Assembly (NCBI RefSeq): GCF_004804335.1
Contig: NZ_SRXY01000001.1
Coordinates: 620,001 to 684,000 of the forward strand
Direction of reading: 5' to 3'
DNA length: 64,000 bases
Source of the DNA: Pacificoceanicola onchidii
GTDB lineage: Bacteria; Pseudomonadota; Alphaproteobacteria; Rhodobacterales; Rhodobacteraceae
Position numbers and translations under genes: made by a program. The notes beneath the pieces were generated by a model, which was given only the letters and a program-made list of their open reading frames with translations, was not told the origin of the DNA and did no database searches. Below, piece by piece: positions 46,763 to 56,768 of this stretch. The first letter of the stretch is position 1. Each line of letters starts with the position of its first letter.

Positions 46763-47385
46763 CCCTTGGGCTGCGCACGTCCGTACCCCGGCCGCCCGGT
46801 CTGGCTTTGCGCCACGTCGAAGTTCCAGACAATCGCGAAGTTGGTGATCAGGGCGCCGAGCAAACTGTAGAGCAATTGCTCTCCCGACAGGACAAACGCC
46901 GCAGCGGCGAAGACGCATGCGTCTACGGCCAGTTGGAACCATCCAGCCTTGAACCCTGTTTTCTGCTCCAGAATGATCCCGACAATCGTCATGCCGCCAG
47001 CGCTGGCGTTATGACGAAAAATCGCGATCAGCCCCATTCCCGAACACATGCCCCCCAGCAACGCGGCAACCCACGTGTCGAGCCGCTCAAACAGAACAAC
47101 CTGCCCAAGATACTGCGACAGAACCGATATCCCCACCACGACCAAGGTGGTCCGGAAGGCGAAATCAGCACCGCGTTTGAGAAACCCAAGGATCAGGAAC
47201 GGCACGCCGATTGCAAAGAAGAGCGGCCCGAACTCCAGCGGCATCACGTACGACAAGAGCAGGGCGATCCCGGCAGTTTGCCCGGTCACAAGTCCCGCAG
47301 CCTTGAGGAAAACAACGCCCAGGCTGGTCGCAACAATGCCGAAGACGAGGCCCTGAATGTCGAAAATGGATAGGCGCAGGGACAT
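46759..47385 (-). CDS. YitT-family membrane protein
   Basis: 208 residues, five to six helices. GIALLLSYVMPLEFGPLFF and GGMCSGMGLIAIFRHNASAG match the YitT_membrane family, whose transport role is not established. The 198 bases between this gene and rplQ hold only the rplQ terminator. Confidence 0.85.
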   Translation of the reverse strand: MSLRLSIFDIQGLVFGIVATSLGVVFLKAAGLVTGQTAGIALLLSYVMPLEFGPLFFAIGVPFLILGFLKRGADFAFRTTLVVVGISVLSQYLGQVVLFERLDTWVAALLGGMCSGMGLIAIFRHNASAGGMTIVGIILEQKTGFKAGWFQLAVDACVFAAAAFVLSGEQLLYSLLGALITNFAIVWNFDVAQSQTGRPGYGRAQPKG

Positions 47386-47533
47386 GCTCTGGCTCCCGGA
47401 TTGGATGTCTTCGCGGTAGGCCTGAATCCGTCAATGAGCAAGTGAGATTGACCCCGCAGGCTGCGGCAAATCCGTTAAGAAGACCCGTGTGATGCAAAAC
47501 TCAGCAGACACGCGGCTTGGCCCGCAAAAGAAA

Positions 47534-47559
47534 AGGCCCCGCCGGGATCGGCAGGGCCT
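47534..47559 (-). terminator. intrinsic terminator after rplQ
   Basis: AGGCCCCGCCG (47534-47544) and CGGCAGGGCCT (47549-47559) form an 11-bp stem with one wobble, followed on the minus strand by TTTTCTTTTG. It ends the ribosomal cluster. Confidence 0.93.
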
Positions 47560-47583
47560 GAAACTGTCATCCGAGAGGTCGGA

Positions 47584-48006
47584 TTACTCCGCGTCGGCCG
47601 CGTCTTCGGCAGCAACGCGCGCCTTGTCGGCTGCGCCTTTGGCGTCGACGTCGCGGTCAACCAGCTCGATGATGGCCATCGGGGCCATGTCACCGTAGCG
47701 GAAGCCAGCCTTCAGAACGCGGCAGTAGCCGCCCTGACGCTCGGCGTAACGCGGGCCGAGGACTTCGAACAGCTTGGCAACGTCCTTGTCTTCTTTCAGC
47801 TGTGCAGCGGCCTGACGGCGGGCGTGCATGTCGCCGCGCTTGCCGAGGGTGATCAGCTTGTCGATGACGCGCTTGAGTTCTTTGGCTTTGGGCAGGGTCG
47901 TTTTGATCTGCTCGTGCTCGATCAGCGAGCCAGCCATGTTAGAGAAGAGCGCCTTACGGTGCTCGTGGGTACGGTTCAGGCGACGGTAGCCTTTTGCGTG
48001 ACGCAT
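47584..48006 (-). CDS. rplQ: 50S ribosomal protein L17
   Basis: 140 residues; [20 protein letters not shown] opens it as in all L17 proteins, and an acidic/Ala C-terminal tail is present. It is normally the next gene after rpoA, but here arsH lies between them. The 160-base gap upstream contains a weak stem with a T-run (about 48104-48120). Confidence 0.97.
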   Translation of the reverse strand: MRHAKGYRRLNRTHEHRKALFSNMAGSLIEHEQIKTTLPKAKELKRVIDKLITLGKRGDMHARRQAAAQLKEDKDVAKLFEVLGPRYAERQGGYCRVLKAGFRYGDMAPMAIIELVDRDVDAKGAADKARVAAEDAADAE

Positions 48007-48166
48007 GTGTCTTACTCCAATGTGCCCTCTACGGGCGGTTTTGCTTTGTCTGGCAACCGCTGCGTGTCGGCCGCTCTCCTTGGGGCCGGTTGGCCCAACC
48101 GAAAAAAGGGGTCCCTTTCGCGGATGCGCGTGGTTAGCCGAATCTCCGGATAAGAGCAAGACCCGA

Positions 48167-48889
48167 TCAGATCGAACGCTGATTGACCCGCGCCATCAAT
48201 TTCTCTGCCGTTTCAACGCGTTCGCTGTAGCGATCTGTCAGGTGATCCTTGAGGTCACGGGTCAGCAGCGTGAACTTCACCAACTCTTCCATCACATCAA
48301 CGATTCGCCGGTAATAGGCAGAGGGTTTCATGCCGCCCTCATCGTCAAATTCCTGCCAGGCCTTGGCGATCGAGCTTTGGTTCGGGATGGTCAAACAGCG
48401 CATCCAGCGCCCCAAAACCCGCATCTGGTTGACTGCGTTGAAACTCTGAGAACCACCCGCAACCTGCATCAAGGCCAGCGTCTTTCCCTGCGTCGGACGC
48501 ACCGCGCCGAGCGATAGGGGGATCCAGTCAATCTGGGTCTTCATGATGCCGGTCATGGAGCCATGCCGTTCCGGCGAGCACCAAACCATGCCTTCGGACC
48601 AAGTCACCAGATCGCGCAGTTCCTGCACCTTGGGATGATCGGCCTCGGCATCGTCCGGCAAGGGCAGCCCGGAGGGATTGAACACCCGCGTCTCGCAGCC
48701 CAAAGCATGCAGAATCCGCGCAGCCTCTTCGTTGGCCAACCGGGAAAAAGAGCGCGCGCGCAGCGATCCATGCAGCAACAGAATGCGCGGCTTATGCTCT
48801 GAGCGGAGCGGTGCCGAAAGCGTTTCGCGATCTGGCTGGTGCAACTGCTCCATGTCCAGCTGCGCGTTGGGGATGTCCTGCGTCATCAC
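48167..48889 (-). CDS. arsH: ArsH-type NADPH:FMN oxidoreductase
   Basis: 240 residues. [20 protein letters not shown] (FMN phosphate loop), [40 protein letters not shown] and [20 protein letters not shown] are hallmarks of ArsH, which oxidises trivalent organoarsenicals and reduces quinones or dyes. No other ars genes are seen in the window. It sits between rpoA and rplQ, after an intrinsic terminator, so it may have its own promoter or depend on readthrough. Confidence 0.92.
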   Translation of the reverse strand: MMTQDIPNAQLDMEQLHQPDRETLSAPLRSEHKPRILLLHGSLRARSFSRLANEEAARILHALGCETRVFNPSGLPLPDDAEADHPKVQELRDLVTWSEGMVWCSPERHGSMTGIMKTQIDWIPLSLGAVRPTQGKTLALMQVAGGSQSFNAVNQMRVLGRWMRCLTIPNQSSIAKAWQEFDDEGGMKPSAYYRRIVDVMEELVKFTLLTRDLKDHLTDRYSERVETAEKLMARVNQRSI

Positions 48890-48904
48890 AGTTCCTCGGG
48901 GCCA

Positions 48905-48938
48905 AAGAAAAACGGGGCCACGCTCTCGCGCCGCCCCG
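48905..48938 (-). terminator. intrinsic terminator between rpoA and arsH
   Basis: CGGGGC (48913-48918) and GCCCCG (48933-48938) form a stem with further pairing inside the loop (GCGC/GCGT); on the minus strand TTTTTCTTT follows. It lies 23 bases beyond the rpoA stop and would separate rpoA from arsH-rplQ. Confidence 0.85.
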
Positions 48939-48961
48939 CCTGTTCGATCCGACGACCGGCC

Positions 48962-49978
48962 TTAGAAGTTGTCTTCGAGCTTCTTGGCCAGGTCTTCGAT
49001 GTTGTCCGGCGGCCAGTCCTCGACATCCATGCCAAGGTGCAGACCCATGCCCGACAGCACTTCTTTGATCTCGTTGAGAGACTTGCGGCCGAAGTTCGGC
49101 GTGCGCAGCATTTCTGCTTCGGTCTTCTGGATGAGATCGCCGATGTAGACGATGTTGTCGTTCTTGAGGCAGTTCGCGGAGCGCACGGACAGTTCCAGCT
49201 CGTCGACCTTCTTGAGAAGGAGCGGGTTGAACTCGAGACCATCGTCGTCGTCCTGACGCGAAGCGCTTTCCGGCTCGTCGAAGTTGACGAAGATCGACAG
49301 CTGATCCTGAAGGATGCGGGCCGCGAATGCGATGGCATCTTCCGGGGTCACGGAGCCGTCGGTTTCGATCTTCATGGTCAGCTTGTCATAGTCCAGCACC
49401 TGGCCCTCACGGGTCGGCTGAACGTCGTAAGCGACCTTCTTGACCGGGGAGTAGATCGCGTCGATCGGGATCAGACCGATGGGCGCATCTTCCGGCTTGT
49501 TCTTGTCAGCGGAGACATAGCCTTTGCCGGTGTTCACCGTCAGTTCCATGTACACTTCGGCGCCTTCGTCCACGTGACAGATCACGTGATCGCGGTTCAG
49601 CACTTCGATGCCGGCGCTTTCGGAGATGTCACCGGCGGTGACAACACCCGGGCCCTTGGCGGAGATCGACAGACGCTTCGGCCCTTCGACTTCCATGCGC
49701 AGGCTCACGCCTTTGAGGTTCAGAACGATGTCGGTGACATCTTCACGAACACCGGCCACGCTCGAGAACTCGTGCAGCACGTTGTCGATCTGAACGGATG
49801 TGATGGCCGCGCCTTGCAGCGAGGACAGGAGCACGCGGCGCAGCGCGTTGCCCATGGTCAGACCAAAGCCACGCTCGAGCGGCTCAGCAACCACGGTTGC
49901 CTTGCGCGCGGGATCGTTGCCCGGCTTGATGTCAAGCTGTGTCGGCTTGATCAGTTCGGCCCAGTTCTTGTGGATCAT
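48962..49978 (-). CDS. rpoA: RNA polymerase alpha subunit
   Basis: 338 residues from [21 protein letters not shown]-terminal dimerisation and assembly domain to about 235; acidic linker (QDDDDG); C-terminal domain with [20 protein letters not shown] and the DNA-contacting region [17 protein letters not shown]. It is the normal alpha-operon member after rpsK. Confidence 0.98.
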   Translation of the reverse strand: MIHKNWAELIKPTQLDIKPGNDPARKATVVAEPLERGFGLTMGNALRRVLLSSLQGAAITSVQIDNVLHEFSSVAGVREDVTDIVLNLKGVSLRMEVEGPKRLSISAKGPGVVTAGDISESAGIEVLNRDHVICHVDEGAEVYMELTVNTGKGYVSADKNKPEDAPIGLIPIDAIYSPVKKVAYDVQPTREGQVLDYDKLTMKIETDGSVTPEDAIAFAARILQDQLSIFVNFDEPESASRQDDDDGLEFNPLLLKKVDELELSVRSANCLKNDNIVYIGDLIQKTEAEMLRTPNFGRKSLNEIKEVLSGMGLHLGMDVEDWPPDNIEDLAKKLEDNF

Positions 49979-50049
49979 GCGTCCCTCCATTCCTGCCGGG
50001 GCCCCATGTCCAATAGGCCCAGACTCCCGAGGTTTCATCAAAGACAAAC

Positions 50050-50083
50050 GCGAGGCCGGGTCCGCAAATGGACCAGGCCTCGC
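50050..50083 (-). terminator. strong hairpin between rpsK and rpoA
   Basis: GCGAGGCC plus GGTCC pair with GGACC plus GGCCTCGC around GCAAAT, with one mismatch. On the minus strand GTTTGTCTTTG follows. It may be a leaky terminator or an attenuator tuning rpoA against the S13-S11 genes. Confidence 0.6.
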
Positions 50084-50099
50084 ATAATCGTAGCAATTA

Positions 50100-50492
50100 T
50101 TAGACGCGGCGGCGCTTCGGCGGGCGGCAGCCGTTGTGCGCGATCGGGGTCACATCACGGATCGAGGTGATGTTGAAGCCCGCAGCAGCCAGCGCACGCA
50201 GCGCGGACTCGCGGCCCGAACCCGGCCCCTGCACTTCGACTTCCAGCGTCTTGACGCCGTGTTCCTGTGCTTTCTTGCCTGCATCTTCTGCGGCGAGCTG
50301 AGCAGCGTAAGGCGTCGACTTGCGCGAACCTTTGAAGCCCATGGTGCCAGCGGAGGACCAGGAGATTGCGTTGCCCTGAACATCGGAGATCAGGATTTTG
50401 GTGTTGTTGAAGGTCGAGTTCACATGCGCAACGCCAGCTGCGATGTTCTTGGAGACCTTTTTCTTGCCGCCACGGCGGGTATCACGTGCCAT
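50100..50492 (-). CDS. rpsK: 30S ribosomal protein S11
   Basis: 130 residues, full length. [30 protein letters not shown] and the C-terminal [12 protein letters not shown] are diagnostic. It follows rpsM by 15 bases. Confidence 0.98.
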   Translation of the reverse strand: MARDTRRGGKKKVSKNIAAGVAHVNSTFNNTKILISDVQGNAISWSSAGTMGFKGSRKSTPYAAQLAAEDAGKKAQEHGVKTLEVEVQGPGSGRESALRALAAAGFNITSIRDVTPIAHNGCRPPKRRRV

Positions 50493-50507
50493 TGGTGGAG
50501 ACCTCCC

Positions 50508-50876
50508 TTACTTCTTCTTGCCTGCAATGGCCTTTGCCGGGCCTTTGCGTGTGCGTGCGTTGGTGTGGGTACGCTGACCGCGAACCGGCAGGTTCCGGCG
50601 GTGACGCAGGCCGCGGTAGCAGCCGAGATCCATCAGGCGCTTGACGTTCATCTGCACGTCGCGGCGCAGGTCGCCTTCGACAGTGTAGTTGGCGTCGATG
50701 TGCTCACGGATGGCGAGAACTTCGGCGTCGGAAAGCTCGTTCACACGACGCGCAGCGTCGATGTTCACGGCGTCACAGATCGCTTTCGCGGAAGTGTGAC
50801 CGATACCGGTGATGTAGGTGAGTGCGATCGGCACCCGCTTGTGGGTCGGGATGTTAACGCCGGCAATACGTGCCAA
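50508..50876 (-). CDS. rpsM: 30S ribosomal protein S13
   Basis: 122 residues. [20 protein letters not shown] starts it; [20 protein letters not shown] and the [16 protein letters not shown] tail are typical. It is first in its unit here; the next ribosomal-cluster gene upstream (adk) is closed by a terminator. Confidence 0.98.
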   Translation of the reverse strand: MARIAGVNIPTHKRVPIALTYITGIGHTSAKAICDAVNIDAARRVNELSDAEVLAIREHIDANYTVEGDLRRDVQMNVKRLMDLGCYRGLRHRRNLPVRGQRTHTNARTRKGPAKAIAGKKK

Positions 50877-51229
50877 GGGTCATATTCCTTTTCGTTGCGA
50901 GCCCGTCATGCCAGGCCCTTTTTTCACAACATGAGGCCCGAGGCGTATACTGCCACCGGGCCAAAGCTGATCAGGTGATCTGCCATCCGAAAAGTCCGGA
51001 AAGCAAAGACGATTCTCGTATAGAGATGCGGGTGCGTAGGAGAATTCGAGCGCCGCGTCAACCCCGGTCAAACCAACGGCTTCACGGGACCCATGAACCA
51101 TTTGCCCGAAGCGAGCCTGCAAACGCTAGCGACCACATGCGTGGGGCGCCCAATCGCGCGAAATCAGGCCTCTTTCTGGACTTGCCACCACATTCAATTA
51201 CACTCAACGAAAATCGGGGGAGGTCCACG
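50877..51229. other. 353-base divergent region between rpsM and the BLUF gene
   Basis: No gene is seen. On the minus strand, TATACG hexamers at 50944-50949 and 51017-51022 and TTGACG/TTGACC hexamers at 51056-51071 are possible promoter parts for rpsM, but none pairs with ideal spacing. A GGGGGAGG ribosome site precedes the BLUF ATG. Confidence 0.4.
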
Positions 51230-51685
51230 ATGCTGGCTCAGTTTTTGTACTACAGCACCGCGTGCATTGCATACAAAAGCAGCGGCAATCTTGACGTACT
51301 CGCCTCGGCGCGACGCCACAACATCCACAACCAGATCACCGGCTTCCTGTTCCGAACCGAAGACCATTTCGTCCAGCTGCTCGAAGGCCATCACGATGTC
51401 GCCGTGGAAACCATGGGCCGGATAAGACGCGACGTTCGGCATACGGACATGGTGGTTTTACCTGTCATGCTGACAAAGCAGCGCAGTTTTTCGTCCTGGC
51501 TCATGGGATATGCCGACGCTGTGAACCCTAAAGCTTTCTCGCCGATCCTCGGCCCTGAGCAGGACAACTTCAGCCTTGAGGACAAGCGCGCGCACTTCAT
51601 CCGATTGACGCGTCCCTACATCAGCCCGGATCAACGCCGTCCCATCGCTGCGAATTGGGGGCAGTTTTATGACTTGCCCGGGTAG
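51230..51685 (+). CDS. BLUF-domain blue-light sensor
   Basis: 151 residues: a BLUF domain (about 1-95) and a short tail. The FAD-site residues are in place: Tyr7 (LYYSTA), Asn31 (RHNIHNQITG), Gln49 (FVQLLEG), plus Trp90 and Met92 (SSWLMGY). By homology to AppA/BlrB it should bind FAD and change hydrogen bonding in blue light. No effector domain is attached, so it must act by protein contact. It lies on the plus strand between adk and rpsM, against the direction of the ribosomal genes. Confidence 0.9.
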   Translation: MLAQFLYYSTACIAYKSSGNLDVLASARRHNIHNQITGFLFRTEDHFVQLLEGHHDVAVETMGRIRRDVRHTDMVVLPVMLTKQRSFSSWLMGYADAVNPKAFSPILGPEQDNFSLEDKRAHFIRLTRPYISPDQRRPIAANWGQFYDLPG

Positions 51686-51739
51686 AGCAAAGACAGCTGA
51701 GGCCTGATGCGCTGGGGTTGTGACGGACTGGGAAACTGA

Positions 51740-51765
51740 AAAGCCCGCGCATCGGCGCGGGCTTT
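51740..51765. terminator. intrinsic terminator between BLUF gene and adk
   Basis: AAAGCCCGCGC (51740-51750) and GCGCGGGCTTT (51755-51765) with an ATCG loop. It can serve both the rplO-secY-adk unit (TTTTCAGTTTC on the minus strand) and the convergent BLUF gene. Confidence 0.9.
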
Positions 51766-51790
51766 CGCAAATCAACCGTCCTGGTTTAGG

Positions 51791-52365
51791 TTAGCCGTCG
51801 AGGCGCGCACCCAGTTCGGCACGCACATCTTCCATCGCCGCCATACCGTCGACACGGCTGTAGAGGCCCTTGGCGTAGTAGTAGCCAACCAGCGGCGACG
51901 TCATCTTGTAGTACGCCGTCAGACGGGTGCGCAGGCTCTCTTCGTTGTCATCCGCGCGCACCGGCTTGCCGGCGGCTGCCGCTTCTTCCGCGCGGCCAAC
52001 GATGCGCTTGACGAGAGCTTCATCCTCGACACGCAGTTCGATCACGAAATCGAGCGACTTGCCCATTTCTTCCAGTAGCTCACCCAGAGCGTCCGCCTGC
52101 TTCAGCGTGCGCGGGAACCCATCGAAGATGAAACCCGGCGCATCGACCGTTTCGAGCTTTTCCCGGATCAGGCCGATCACGATCTCGTCGGTGACAAGGT
52201 CTCCGCGGTCCATGACTTCCGCAACGCGATTGCCCATCTCGGTGCCGCTGGTGCGCGCTTCGCGCAGCATGTCGCCAGTGGAAAGTTGCACCATGCCACG
52301 ATCCTCGACGAGGAATTGAGCCTGAGTGCCTTTGCCCGCCCCCGGCGGTCCAAGAAGAATAATGT

Positions 52366-52369
<4 letters not shown>
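51791..52369 (-). CDS. adk: adenylate kinase (short form)
   Basis: 192 residues. P-loop GPPGAGKGT, the NMP-binding region [10 protein letters not shown], and [11 protein letters not shown] are clear. The LID insertion is short, with no zinc Cys residues, as in many alphaproteobacteria. It makes ADP from AMP and ATP. The start overlaps the secY stop (ATGA). Confidence 0.97.
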
Positions 52370-53727
<1,358 letters not shown>

Positions 53728-53842
53728 GCGGGACTCTCTTTTGAATGCAAACGCCGCCACGATGCGTTTTCCAGCATCGGGCGGCGCTCATATTGGAAAA
53801 CTCAGGGACTATGTAAGCGGCGCTGTGGCCGCTCACAACCCG

Positions 53843-54307
53843 TTATTCGGCAGAAGCCGCCACAGTCAGGGAGCCGCCCGCCTTTTCAACCGCTTCAACA
53901 GCTGCTTTGGAAGCGCCGGTGACGGAGATGGTGGCCTTTGCGGTGATCTCACCTTTGGCGAGAACGCGGATGCCGTCGAGCTTGCGACGCACGGCGCCGG
54001 ATTCGATGAGGCTGTCCTCGGTGATGGACGCTGCGTCCAGTTTACCCGCATCAATGAACTTCTGGATGATGTTCAGGTTGATGACGGCATAGGACTTGCG
54101 GTTCGGCTTGTTGAAGCCACGCTTCGGCAGGCGCTGGTAGAGCGGCATCTGGCCGCCTTCGTAGCCATTGATGGCCACACCCGAACGGGACTTCTGACCT
54201 TTGATACCACGGCCACCCATTTTACCCTTGCCGGAGCCCGGGCCACGGCCAATGCGTTTCTTACGCTGGGTTGCGCCTTCGTTGTCGCGCAGTTCATGCA
54301 ATTTCAT
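53843..54307 (-). CDS. rplO: 50S ribosomal protein L15
   Basis: 154 residues from [20 protein letters not shown]; the [13 protein letters not shown] and GFNKPNR motifs are present. It normally follows rpmD directly; here 3.8 kb of other genes intervene, and a new promoter lies just upstream. Confidence 0.97.
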   Translation of the reverse strand: MKLHELRDNEGATQRKKRIGRGPGSGKGKMGGRGIKGQKSRSGVAINGYEGGQMPLYQRLPKRGFNKPNRKSYAVINLNIIQKFIDAGKLDAASITEDSLIESGAVRRKLDGIRVLAKGEITAKATISVTGASKAAVEAVEKAGGSLTVAASAE

Positions 54308-54402
54308 CGTGCTTCTCCTTGCCGGATGTGCCCCCCGAAGCGAATGGGACAACCACGGCTTTTCTTGGTTTTGTGAATCGGGTCCCGAGGGACCACCGGG
54401 GG

Positions 54403-54431
54403 CGTATAGCGCCGTCGGTGCGTTGAGACAA
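54403..54431 (-). promoter_or_regulatory. candidate sigma-70 promoter for rplO-secY-adk
   Basis: On the minus strand TTGTCT (54426-54431), 17 bases, TATACG (54403-54408), about 95 bases before the rplO ATG and just past the stop of the upstream unknown gene. It fits the need for a separate promoter once the operon was split. Confidence 0.6.
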
Positions 54432-54438
54432 GCCCCGT

Positions 54439-55122
54439 CTACTTGATGCCAACGACATAGTCAGCGGCCTCAAGACGCTGATATGCCAACACCGGATCAG
54501 GCACCGTCACTTGGTATCCGAACAGGTGAAACCCGCCGCAATCCACGTCGGAGACGAGCGTAATCGCAACGTGGGACATCCCGCCGCTTTTGATGAATTT
54601 GGGAACCTGCCATAGACCCGCGTACCGTGACGGGTCCCGAGCCATAATATCCAAGCGCTCCAAACTTAGTTTTCCTGCTTGCAACCCATCCATGCGCGCA
54701 GCCGGTGCTGCGGCGATCAAATGTGTGTGACCTTCCATGTCGGCAACCGGCAATGACAGAACAGGAAGACAATTCAGCGGGAACTCACTGCGCAACTCCC
54801 GTTTCTTTTGGGCTGAGATGACGTGGAAGATTTCACATCCCGGCCCATGATTTGAAACCGGCTTTTGGACGTGATCCCGTGCAATGACACAGGGCGCGTC
54901 TCCGGACCAAAACCGCATCGCGTTGCCCCAACTCTCTTCGGCCACCGTGTCGTAGGCAAGCGCCGCATCCAATGACAAGACCTGCAGAGCAGTCCGCGCG
55001 TAGCTCTTCGCTCTGGCACGGTCTTCAGGAGAAGAAACCCCTTGAGCGACCCAGGTAAAAGCGCCCAGAAGCAATGAGGCTGTCAAAATCAAACCGGCCA
55101 AGAATGTCAGATGGGCTTTCAT
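54439..55122 (-). CDS. secreted or membrane-anchored protein of unknown function
   Basis: 227 residues from [20 protein letters not shown], which gives an N-terminal helix or signal (about 5-27). The rest is soluble, with Cys residues at about 78, 95, 118 and 196. I do not recognise it. Seen: [29 protein letters not shown] and [16 protein letters not shown]. It lies in the insert that separates rpmD from rplO and reads in the same direction as the ribosomal genes. Confidence 0.65.
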   Translation of the reverse strand: MKAHLTFLAGLILTASLLLGAFTWVAQGVSSPEDRARAKSYARTALQVLSLDAALAYDTVAEESWGNAMRFWSGDAPCVIARDHVQKPVSNHGPGCEIFHVISAQKKRELRSEFPLNCLPVLSLPVADMEGHTHLIAAAPAARMDGLQAGKLSLERLDIMARDPSRYAGLWQVPKFIKSGGMSHVAITLVSDVDCGGFHLFGYQVTVPDPVLAYQRLEAADYVVGIK

Positions 55123-55475
55123 GACCTCTGAATATCGAACGGCCTCTTGACCGAAAGTATGGAATTCCGGGCGCTGTAGAACGTCGCACCGGCGCGCAGA
55201 ATTTCTCCAGCATTGACATATCACCCCCTTTCCCCCATATCCCCGCAATCTGCCGCACCCGCCGCGTGAGCGGGGCAGCGAGGCGCGCGCCCGAAGTTTG
55301 GCTGCGACCGGCCCGCACGGCAGACCACACCAACCGGTTCCCATTTCACGCGGGGGTCCAGCGCATAGAGCGACCACAAGAGCCGCTTCATGCCGCACCC
55401 GATCGCAGCCCTGCCCATGGTGGCGGGCGAACCGTATTTGCGGGATCCTGTCCCGCGTCAACAAGGACAAACCTT
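55123..55475. other. 353-base divergent region upstream of the helicase gene
   Basis: It should hold divergent promoters for the unknown gene (minus) and the helicase (plus). A minus-strand frame of 56 codons (55221-55391, beginning MKRLLWSLYALDPRVKW) has high third-position GC but no clear ribosome site; I do not call it. No hairpin with a T-run is seen. Confidence 0.4.
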
Positions 55476-56762
55476 TTGAAATTCGACACACTGGGGCTCC
55501 CGCCCCGTCTGCTCGCCAATCTGACCGAGCTGAACATCACCACACCGACACCAATCCAGACCCAGGCCATCCCGCACGCCATGGAAGGGCGCGATGTCAT
55601 GGGCCTCGCCCAAACAGGCACCGGTAAAACCGCGGCTTTTGGCCTGCCGCTCATGTCCGCACTGTCGCGGATGGAGGGCCGTCCGGCTCCCAAGACGGCG
55701 CGCGGCCTGATCCTCGCGCCGACGCGCGAGTTGGCAAAACAGATCCTCGACAATCTGCGCGCCTACTCCAATGGCATGCAGGTGCGCATCAATCTTGTGG
55801 TTGGGGGCCAATCCCTGAACGCACAGGCTCAAAGGCTCGCCAAAGGCACGGACCTGCTGGTTGCGACGCCCGGCCGCCTCATCGATCTCATCGATCGCAA
55901 AGCCGTCGAACTCAGCAAAACGGGCTTTCTTGTTCTCGACGAAGCGGACCAGATGCTCGACATGGGCTTTATCCATGCCCTGCGCCGCATCGCGCCCCTT
56001 CTGCGCAAGGATCGCCAGACCATGCTGTTTTCGGCGACCATGCCGAAACAGATGAACGAACTGGCGCAATCCTATCTCACAGATCCGGTGCGCGTCGAAG
56101 TCACGCCGCCGGGCAAACCCGTCGACAAGATCGCACAGTCGGTTCACTTCGTGGAGCAGGCCCATAAGACCAAACTGCTGATCACCCACCTTGATCGGCA
56201 CCGCGATGACGCAGCTTTGATCTTTTCCCGCACCAAGCATGGCGCAGAAAGGCTCAAGAAGAACCTCGAATCGCAGGGCTTTGCCGCGGGATCCATTCAC
56301 GGAAACAAAAGCCAGGGACAGCGCGACCGCGCGCTTGCGGCGTTCAAGGAAGGCGAGCTCAAAGTGCTGGTTGCCACCGATGTGGCCGCACGGGGCATCG
56401 ACATTCCCGCGGTGCGTTACGTCTACAACTATGACTTGCCCAATGTGCCAGACAACTACGTGCACCGTATTGGCCGTACCGCCCGTGCCGGTCGGGATGG
56501 CACCGCCATCGCCTATTGCTCGCCTGAGGAAATGATGGAGCTGATTGCCATCCAGAAGGTAATGAAGCGTGATATTGACGTCGCTTCCGGCGAGCCGTGG
56601 CAGGACTATCCGACCAAGAAGAAGCCCAGCGGCGGCGGACGCGGTCGGGGTCGCGGCAAAGGAAACAGCGGCGGTGGTGGCGGTAACGGCGCAAAGCCGC
56701 AGGGTCAGAACCGTCCCCGGCGTGGTCGGCGGTCCGGCGGCGGGCGCTCTCGCGCCGCGTAA
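55476..56762 (+). CDS. DEAD-box RNA helicase (RhlE-like)
   Basis: 428 residues. The TTG start (MKFDTLGLPP) has AAGGA 9 bases before it. Q motif TPTPIQTQAIP, Walker A AQTGTGKT, PTRELA, TPGR, DEAD at 155-158, SAT, ARGIDIP and HRIGRTARAG are all intact. The tail from about 375 is disordered, Gly/Arg-rich (GRGRGRGKGN, RPRRGRRSGG), suited to RNA binding. Probable role in ribosome assembly or RNA decay at low temperature. It lies on the opposite strand inside the split spc operon. Confidence 0.93.
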   Translation: MKFDTLGLPPRLLANLTELNITTPTPIQTQAIPHAMEGRDVMGLAQTGTGKTAAFGLPLMSALSRMEGRPAPKTARGLILAPTRELAKQILDNLRAYSNGMQVRINLVVGGQSLNAQAQRLAKGTDLLVATPGRLIDLIDRKAVELSKTGFLVLDEADQMLDMGFIHALRRIAPLLRKDRQTMLFSATMPKQMNELAQSYLTDPVRVEVTPPGKPVDKIAQSVHFVEQAHKTKLLITHLDRHRDDAALIFSRTKHGAERLKKNLESQGFAAGSIHGNKSQGQRDRALAAFKEGELKVLVATDVAARGIDIPAVRYVYNYDLPNVPDNYVHRIGRTARAGRDGTAIAYCSPEEMMELIAIQKVMKRDIDVASGEPWQDYPTKKKPSGGGRGRGRGKGNSGGGGGNGAKPQGQNRPRRGRRSGGGRSRAA

Positions 56763-56768
56763 AGGCGC

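Noticed and set aside
55221-55391. Small minus-strand frame of 56 codons beginning MKRLLWSLYALDPRVKW
   Set aside because: No ribosome site or known homologue; it may be real, but I cannot support it.
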